DNA of 64,000 nt, taken from contig CM042691.1 of assembly GCA_023614405.1 (NCBI GenBank), forward strand, positions 171,898,927-171,962,926, written 5' to 3'. The stretch is from Avena insularis. Lineage: Eukaryota; Streptophyta; Magnoliopsida; Poales; Poaceae. The notes beneath the pieces are model-generated. The model did no database searches and had not been told where the DNA came from. It saw only the letters and a list, made by a program, of their open reading frames with translations. A program made the translations under genes and the position numbers. Shown here piece after piece: positions 57,846-64,000 of this stretch. Numbering within the stretch: position 1 is the stretch's first letter; each line of letters starts with the position of its first letter.

Positions 57846-58729
57846 TGAGGACATCCCTATACTTACACCTATCCTAGTTACTACTGATAATGTTCCAGAT
57901 GCTACTAACAAGGATAAGTCCAATGAGATTAGAATTGGACCAATTACAAGAGCTCGTGCTAAGCTACTAGAACAACAGGTGAATTTGTTTCTTAATGAGC
58001 CTGATGTTTTACTTAATAGAATTTTATACTGCCTAAGTCTCTATGTTATTGTATGATCAGGTACATTAGAAAAGAAGGCATAGCACAGAGCAAGGAGGTA
58101 AAGCGCATGGAGCAAGGTGTGTTGATCAATGAAGCAAGAGCGAGGGAGGAAGCGCAAGGAGCTACAAAGGAAGGGATCAACACCTGGCAGAGTCTCTGCC
58201 GCGGCACCGAAGGTGGCTGAAATCCTGCCACGGTAGAGAGTCCTACCGCGGCACGTTTCAGGCCCAATATGCTGCCACGATAGGGAACATGCTTTTGCGC
58301 CTAGAGAGCTGTCCCACTTGGGTCGGCATGTATCTTAGTTGTAGTCGTTCGCGTCTTGGACTCTTAGCCTAGCTGTCCCCTCTCTCTTATATAGATGGGG
58401 GTACCGTTGATTTCGGGTTAGACCACGTTAAAATATTTTGGAGCTGATTATTTTTTTAGAACCTCTGGAATTACCCTGTCATCGAGTTATACTACTGCAA
58501 TTGAGTGTGATCTGTTGTTCCATTGGGAATTAGTAGATTGCAAACTACCGTTCGTGGTCGACGGCTGCGTGCGCAAGAGCGTGGTGTTGTGAATATCCCA
58601 CAGGGTTCGAGATCTGTTGCATTGGCATCAGGGTTCGAGTGGGAGAGTTCATAGCTACAGGATAGTTATCTATCATCCACCCTCATCATCGACAAGTGCT
58701 TGCTGAGAAGATCGGGCCACCCCATATCA
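57843..58729 (+). repeat. 3' LTR of the CRM-like element, encodes the C-terminal tail
   Basis: 887 bp, TGATGAGGACATCCC ... CATATCA, next to the duplication gttag. The first 200 bases are open in the frame that starts GGDDEDIPILTP and includes GPITRARAKLLEQQVNLFL, resembling the C-terminal CR-type motif of CRM-clade integrases. The frame is offset by one from the integrase end at 57,845. A TATA-like TTATATAG lies near 58,387. Confidence 0.9.
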
Positions 58730-58734
58730 GTTAG

Positions 58735-58995
58735 CCTTTGTGGTCGTGGACTAGATGACACCTATGGGGACTAGATCTTCTTGTCTACTCTGCTCTTCTC
58801 CCCTATTATTCCCCTCTCCACTACTATTCTTAGCCCCGGCTACTAGTCTCTAGATCGGAGCTTGCCGTTTCTCTCCTTGTGTCCCTGCCATGGCCGGTCA
58901 GCCTCCCACGCACTTAATCGAAGCTCGCCCTTGTCGCCCTCGCCTTGTTTTTCCTAATCGCCGTGTGAGAGCTTTGCATCCCCAGCCTAGACTCT
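58735..58995. other. unclassified sequence
   Basis: About 260 bases of pyrimidine-rich sequence between the CRM-like element and the next LTR-like fragment. It is contiguous with 38,611-38,630 before the CRM-like insertion. No ORF, repeat or motif is recognised. Confidence 0.4.
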
Positions 58996-59046
58996 TGATA
59001 CGTCAAAAATGTATCTATAATTTTTATGCTTCATGCTTGTTTAGTA
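58996..59046 (+). mobile_element. short LTR-start fragment of Athila type
   Basis: TGATACGTCAAAAATGTATC and the next 30 bases match the start of the LTR at 63,103 with a few changes, then similarity stops. It is either the stub of a 5' LTR or a separate fragment. Confidence 0.55.
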
Positions 59047-59901
59047 ACTAACATGAATGAAAGAACTCAGCCCACCAACTAACATATATTTGTTAAAATG
59101 TCTAGCGTAGACTTATTTCACAAAGTTTGGTCTAGCCGAATGCGAATGTAGTTCTATACTGGCAGAATGTGGAGGTTGCAGGTTCGAAATTCCGCACGGC
59201 GCGTATCTTTTTCTTATTTTTCCCACCTAGTAACTAATATGTATTTAAATCAAGCATGTATAATTTTTCAAGTAGAAAGTATTGTCCTGGTTGTCAGCAT
59301 GTGTGTGTGACTCTGTAAGGTTGCAGCTTCGAACCCCTCCGATTTTTTTGTTATTTTTCCGTGTGTCGCCTAATAAATAGTATGTGTTAAATAAAAATAG
59401 CATAGCAATTTTTTAACTAGCAAGTTGTGGCCTGGTGGTCAGTGTGGTTATGCGATTGAGCGTACTGGTCACTGGTTCAAACCCCATGCGCCAATTATTT
59501 TTGTTTTTCATTCACATCAGGCTTGGAAGTTTGGTCGGGTCCCACTTGACAGATCGCCTGCCAGCTAGGCAGAACTTGACATATAGACATGACATGTAGG
59601 CGAAATCCTGATGTGTCCGTCTGATCAGCATGCTATTTTAAAATAAAAATATTATAGTCTGTCATGACGATTTTAGATCGTCGTAATCGAGTAAAGATAA
59701 CATCGTTGGCTGGATCAGCCACATTATGATGATTTCAACTAACAATATTACAACGATTCTAAGATAATCTTCATAATTTTGAAGGGGTTTGGTCCTCCTA
59801 GAGTGGCTAGTGACGATCTGTTGCAAATCGTCATAAAATTTATAACGATTATTGCCATCGTCAAAATGAGAACGTCACAAGTTGACATATTTCTTGTAGT
59901 G
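59047..59901 (-). mobile_element. CACTA (En/Spm-like) transposon end
   Basis: Read on the minus strand the sequence starts CACTACAAGAAATATGTCAA, the standard CACTA terminus. The terminal 250 bases hold repeated ACGAT/CGTCxT words in both orientations (59,660-59,880), typical of subterminal transposase-binding repeats. The rest contains three tandem ~146 bp units. No matching left end is found in the window, so the element is truncated or its left limit is unrecognised. It cuts the Athila-like element at 59,902. Confidence 0.7.
59080..59510 (+). repeat. three tandem ~146 bp units with tRNA-like B boxes
   Basis: B-box-like words GGTTCGAAATT (59,181), GCTTCGAACCC (59,326) and GGTTCAAACCC (59,474) are spaced 145 and 148 bases apart. 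The third unit also has an A-box-like TGGCCTGGTGG at 59,428, 46 bases before its B box, as in tRNA genes. The text between (TAATATGTATTTAAAT / TAGTATGTGTTAAATA) is also shared. Confidence 0.7.
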
Positions 59902-60403
59902 TGCTATGAATAGTTGCTATCACACGCTTAGGGCTTTCCATGATTATGTTCCCATAAATTTTGAGCCTTCAAAGTGGTTTCCCACAATCAAAGTCTCTAT
60001 AAATACTACACTATTTAATGCTCGATGTGATATCATGTCTGAATTTTGGCTCATGCCTAAAGATATCTATGAATCTTTGAGTCTTTGGGGGATTTCTGAA
60101 GGAGGAGAGGAAATCTCTCTTACTAATAGTGCCACTTTTTTGCCCATTGGAATAGATGAAGGTGTGTTTACAAAAATATCAGGAAAAATGGTGTCTACTC
60201 ATTATCTTGGTATTGAATGTGTAGGCAAAGGACATATCACACTTGGAAGATCCCTACTGAAACACCTTGGAGCAATAATACATGTGGGAAAAGGCATTAT
60301 GCATTTTGCTCCTCTAGTAAGCAATCGTATCTTCCCTAAAGAGAAAAATAAATGTAAGAATGGAAAGAACAAGAGGGTTAATGCCTCATTTGAAAATATT
60401 TGA
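59902..60403 (+). pseudogene. retropepsin-like protease, Athila type, N-terminally truncated
   Basis: The open frame of 165 codons from 59,906 has FNARCDIMSEFWLMPKDIYE in place of the aspartic protease active site, where a D-(L/I)-G is expected; glycine is replaced. The flap-like and closing strands are recognisable: ISLTNSATFLPIGIDEGVF and GKGHITLGRSLLKHLGAIIH, with the LGR motif in place of the usual LGRPFL. It ends with a lysine-rich tail. The first codons are chance extension from the CACTA junction. The protein would be inactive. Confidence 0.65.
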
Positions 60404-63102
60404 TTATTCTTGCTTCTTGTGCCTAACTTAAAGGCGTTAAAGAAAAGTACTTGTTGGGAGATAACCCAAGAGTTTTCTTGAGTCTTGGAAGTTATTAATT
60501 CTGTAATAACCTCTCCTTATCCTTTTTGTTTGCTTTTTGTGCCAAGAATGACCTATAATGAGAGGGAAGTAAGATTTGGGGAGTTGTTGTCCCCAAATAG
60601 ATTTCTGTCCTCCACCACAAAAATTCGTGAGGAGTCTATGTAACTCGGATTGAGCTGAAACTTTAGGAATAAATACCTCAGTATGTTAGATAACTTTAGT
60701 TAGTTTAAAACTTTTTGATTTGAGCAACAGAAGATGTTCGAAAAATCGGGTTTTACCTGCTGGTCTGTTTTGACAGATTTCTGCCATTATTTGCATTTGC
60801 TTCTTATTGATTCCTTTTTGAGTTCTCTTTTCGGGAATTGAGATTTTTGAAGGAGTTGCTACAGTATCTTGTGTTTTTAGTGAAAAGTCTTGCTATTCCA
60901 AAGCTTTTCCTAAAGGTCTATTATCTTTTGATTACACTAATGTTGCTAATAAAGATTGTGTGAAGTTTTGTATGAATGAAAACAAAATTTCAGGTGTAGA
61001 GAAAGAATGATGTATTGAGATGAAGAATGGACAAATGCTCAAGCTTGGGGATGCCACCCCGGTGTCACCCCAAGAAATATTCAAGAGGTACAAGCGTCAA
61101 AGCTTGGGGATGCCCAAGCCATCCCCTTCTTCATCAATAAAAAGCTCAGGTCTGTCTAGACACTTCGTTTTTATTGTTTCATGCAAGTTGTGTTGTTATT
61201 GGAGCGTCTTAGTTTTAGTTTGGTTTGCTTACTTGTTTAGTTTTCTTGAATAAAGTAGTTTGGACCCCTGTTCTTGCTGTGTTGTTTCAAATAACTTTCT
61301 TGGTGTTGGAAAGGAGTAGGAATTTCCTGCTTGAAAGTGCAAGAGGAGCTTGCATTGACTATGACTTAGACTTTAGCATGACATGCTAGGTGTTTTTTTG
61401 ACCTTATGCTTAGTGATTATTGCTGTATCATGTCTTGTTCCAAACAATTAGGATTGCTTAGTGTGCCTTGAAAGAATTATGCGTTGTTTTAGCATACAAA
61501 AGCATAGTATTGTGGTATTCTCCTTTGATGCTTTGTTTGGGTTGAATTGGCACATGCTCACACCATGTTATGACTATGAACAAGTCACCATAGCCTCTAT
61601 GATAATTTAGTCCTTGACTTGTAGTACCACTCTATGCTTTGATTAGTAATGTTTTGTTGCTCTGCATGATTATGGCCATTATTGCTCTCTTAGTTGGTTG
61701 CTCCCAGTATTTTGCTAGCCTCCAATTGTATGAGTAAGTTCTACTCATGCTTCCAACTCCCAAGAAACCAAGTTATTCCAAAGTGTCCACTATAAATTCC
61801 TATGCATGGTGTGTTACACCATTCCAAGTATATTCTTGTTTTCAGCTATCTTCCAATTAAAAAGTATTTTTTATATGAAAACTTAGTGATTAAAGCCCTC
61901 ACAAACTTGATGGCATACTTTATATTATTTGCCCCTAATAAACTTGAACCATTGTGTCATCTATGTTGTATATTCTTGCACTTATACGTTGGAATTAGCA
62001 GAACCATGCTGTCATGGGGAATGTTTTCAACATTGCACTTGTACTTTATACTTAGTTGATATTATGCTCTTTTTTCTATGGATGTCACTGGTGTGAAATA
62101 AAGAGGGAACTTGTAAGTCCATGAAGTATGTATTTTGTGTTAGAGAAACACCTGGCCGCTAGCCTAAGCCATGCCTAATCATGGTGGAAACTTGCTGCAT
62201 CAGCATAGTGAGCTATCTATGAAGCATCCTTAATAAAAAAGCTATGCATATAGTAAATAAAAATATCGCTGAGATGCTCATTGTATTCTTGCCTTGTCAT
62301 TTTGGTTATGGGATATCTCCTGTACCATGTGCAAGGGGTACCCCGTTGGCGGTTCTCTATGATACGCATATACTTACAATGACAAGAACTTACAGGTGAC
62401 TGAAGTTGAGTAGCATGAGGTGTGGACCTCGTATTCAAGGGACTTGAGATTTCCAACTTATACTTTGTCAAGCATGTACTCCATAGTTTGTTCACTTTAA
62501 CCTTAACCACTTCAAGATTCTTATGATAGGGGCAATGAGTGCTGAAAGCTAACAAGTACCATAATTTTTGGAAGCTCTTTTTGAAACTTGAAATCCCTTC
62601 TTACCTGTGAAGGGCCTTTCTTACACCATTATTTGAGTCTCCACCTTCTACTTTTAGGCACCATTAAGAGAGCATAGTTGTCAATCTGTGTGCAGTGTCC
62701 CAAAACTTATTGATTGATGCATATTGTGATATTACTTATTCTTGTGCTACTTGTTTCTAGTCACCCTTGTGAACTTTGAAGGTGTCCTATGCATCTATTT
62801 GCTACTCTATGAGGAACAAGCTGATTGCCACTATGCCATGTTTTCTGTATGTGAAACAAACAAACGTTTTTCAGTGCATGTTGTTCATGATCTTTGTTTG
62901 TAGCCTTTCATGTTGCATGCATAGTTACTATGTCCTATTGTTAGAACTCCATCTTTCAAGCACATGTTTAGAGTTTTTTGATCCCAGCTTTCAATGCATG
63001 CAAATGGTTTGATCTTGGTTTTGATGGTGCATGTCACCTCAAAAATTATTCTTTTATCACTTACCTACTCAAGGACGAGCAGGAGTTAAGCTTGGGGATG
63101 CT
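60404..63102 (+). other. long non-coding region of the Athila-like element
   Basis: 2.7 kb without a supported gene. It contains the repeated phrase AGCTTGGGGATGCC (61,042 and 61,101) and AGCTTGGGGATGC at the polypurine tract (63,089). Scattered short ORFs (for example 61,020-61,253 and 61,802-62,059) lack known motifs. This position carries an env-like gene in some Athila elements, but no membrane-protein ORF of that size is seen here. Confidence 0.6.
63084..63102 (+). other. polypurine tract region of the Athila-like element
   Basis: GAGTTAAGCTTGGGGATGCT immediately precedes the LTR start TGATACGTCGG. The same arrangement is seen in Sabrina/Fatima-type elements. Confidence 0.7.
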
Positions 63103-64000
63103 TGATACGTCGGAAACGTATCTATAATTTTTTATGCTGCATGCTTGTTTAGTATCTACTTTGCTTTGTTTTGTCTACACTTTGAGGTATTTTTATATCT
63201 TTTCTGGAACTAACATATTAACAAGTTGCCATAGTGCTAGTTGCCTATTTTCTTCTATTTTTGTTTCTAGAAAGGCAGAAAATCAATATTCTTGGAATTG
63301 TACGGGACAAAAGCCAAAGTCAATATTTTATCGTGGGTAACACGAAGTTAAGAGGGGAGACGAAGAGGCGAACCAGGGCCGCCACACCCCCCTAGGCGCG
63401 GGTGGGCCCACCCCGCACCTGGGTAGTGTGTGGGCCCCCTGGCCGCCTCCCAGCCTCGCCTCTTCGCCTATAAGAAGCCCCCGATGCAGAAACCCTAGGC
63501 ACCCGATCAAAACTCCACAAAACCATCTGTAGCCGCCGCCATCGTTGTCCCTAGATCGGGGGGATCTGAAGTTCTTCCCGGCACCCTGCCAGAGGGGAGA
63601 TCATCTCGGAGGCCTTCTTCTCCGGTATGATGCGTGAGTTGTTCCAACTTGGACTATGGGTCCATGTAGTAGCTAGATGGTTTTATCTCCTCCTTGTGCT
63701 TTCATGTATAGATCTTGTGAGATCCGTTCATGATCAAGATCTAATCTATTTGTAATCATGCATGTTGTGTTTGCGGGGATCCGATGGATATTGAGATTAC
63801 TATGCAGATTGATTAATGGTTTTGTCTATTTGATACTATCATGTATGTGTTGTTTGTGATCTTCCATGCTCTCCGTTGTTAGTAGCTATCTTGGACAAGT
63901 AGTTGCTAATGACTCCAAGAGGGGGTATTTATGCTCGATAGTGGGTTCATGCCTCTAGTTTCGAAGGGAAGTGACAGAAATCTCTTCGGTTGTAGTTTCA
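63103..64000 (+). mobile_element. 3' LTR of the Athila-like element, truncated by window edge
   Basis: Starts TGATACGTCGGAAACGTATC and continues to the edge. Features in order are an AT-rich U3, GGGTGGGCCCACCC-type GC-rich words (63,395-63,440), a TATA-like CCTATAAGAAG (63,466-63,476), AAACCCTAGGCACC, and further U5-like text (GTGAGATCCGTTCATGATC). Layout and words match Pooid Athila LTRs. Confidence 0.82.
63466..63476 (+). promoter_or_regulatory. TATA box in the Athila-like LTR
   Basis: CCTATAAGAAG is followed about 25 bases later by AAACCCTAGGCACC, a common start of LTR transcripts in this group. Confidence 0.5.

Larger units (their letters stand above)
38631..58729 (+). mobile_element. 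CRM-clade-like Ty3/gypsy chromovirus, 7.4 kb, split by a nested element
   Basis: Flanked by the perfect duplication gttag (38,626-38,630 and 58,730-58,734). LTRs are 897 and 887 bp. Without the 12.7 kb insertion at 44,444-57,154 the element is about 7.38 kb, a usual length for the clade. It encodes Gag, protease (CKVIIDGGSCRNL), RT (YFDD), RNase H and integrase. A C-terminal tail with GPITRARAK is encoded within the 3' LTR, as in CRM-type centromeric elements. Clade assignment is by motif recall, not phylogeny. Confidence 0.82.
59902..63102 (+). mobile_element. internal 3' region of an Athila-like element
   Basis: Begins at the CACTA junction within a protease-like frame and ends in GAGCAGGAGTTAAGCTTGGG, the standard end of Athila-type internal regions in Pooideae (Sabrina/Fatima group). 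Non-coding stretches such as TTGTTGGGAGATAACCC (60,451) and AAGCTTGGGGATGCCCAAG (61,104) also match that group. No RT, RNase H or integrase is seen in 2.7 kb after the protease, so the element is probably non-autonomous. Confidence 0.78.

Noticed and set aside
59428..59490. A complete tRNA gene
   Set aside because: A- and B-box-like words are present, but no acceptor stem or anticodon arm could be paired by eye. It is described as tRNA-like only.
1..64000. CRISPR arrays, operons, or bacterial features
   Set aside because: The sequence is plant repeat DNA. No short direct repeats with regular unique spacers occur, and coding regions are retrotransposon genes.
1..64000. Host single-copy protein-coding gene
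   Set aside because: Apart from the captured two-exon gene in the Mutator-like element, every frame with recognisable motifs belongs to a retroelement.

Overview
This is eukaryotic, grass-type DNA: a 64 kb stretch of nested transposable elements with no convincing host gene. The copia long terminal repeats (LTRs) have the Angela/BARE/WIS-like start TGTTGGAATTATGCCC. The Athila-type LTR starts TGATACGTC and is preceded by 'AAGCTTGGGGATGCT'. There is also a Stowaway MITE and several long-LTR Ty3/gypsy elements. Together these point to a temperate grass (Pooideae; for example Triticeae, Aveneae or Brachypodium relatives), with moderate confidence. The density of nesting and a CRM-clade chromovirus suggest pericentromeric or similar heterochromatin (inference).

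Left block (1-22,601): A minus-strand gypsy element has its 5' LTR at 282-3,054 and its body off the left edge. It is inserted in the gag of another minus-strand gypsy element of Tat/Retand (RIRE2-like) type, with gag at 3,055-6,339 and leader and 5' LTR at 21,187-21,799. That element is split by a plus-strand Tekay-like chromovirus at 6,340-21,186, which has a perfect 5 bp target duplication (gacca) and LTRs of about 3.9 kb. Each of its LTRs carries one solo copia LTR (7,385-9,079 and 16,667-17,945). The RIRE2-like LTR is itself inserted in a minus-strand copia LTR (21,800-22,601).

Middle block (22,602-38,610): A low-copy tandem/segmental repeat region has units of about 450-630 bp and direct repeats of about 2 kb. 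It is interrupted by a 4.4 kb Mutator-like element (22,999-27,415) that appears to have captured a two-exon gene with a zinc-finger motif, and by a 122 bp Stowaway MITE. Two related LTR starts then face outward at 32,765 (plus) and 38,610 (minus), a tail-to-tail arrangement.

Right block (38,631-58,729): A CRM-clade-like chromovirus (LTRs of about 0.89 kb, duplication gttag) carries gag, protease, RT-RNase H and integrase. Its integrase is split by a second Tekay-like chromovirus (44,444-57,154, duplication tcgag, LTRs of about 3.18 kb). This second element is the most complete one. It has two accessory ORFs before gag, then protease, RT, RNase H, integrase and a chromodomain, with a few stops and frameshifts. 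LTR divergence estimated by eye is about 6-7% for 6,340-21,186, about 3% for the CRM-like element and about 2% for the element inside it, which agrees with the nesting order.

Right edge (58,735-64,000): About 260 bp of unclassified DNA is followed by a short LTR-start fragment, the end of a CACTA transposon with three tandem tRNA-like repeats, and the 3' part of an Athila-like element with a decayed protease and no visible RT or integrase. Its 3' LTR begins at 63,103 and runs off the window.

The genes here serve retrotransposition: Gag forms the particle, protease, RT/RNase H and integrase copy and insert the element, and the chromodomain or C-terminal tail probably guides insertion. Every long ORF except a few short accessory ones is broken, so autonomous activity is unlikely. 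The most interesting item is a conserved accessory protein upstream of gag in both Tekay-like elements, whose start codon directly follows a splice-acceptor-like AG.
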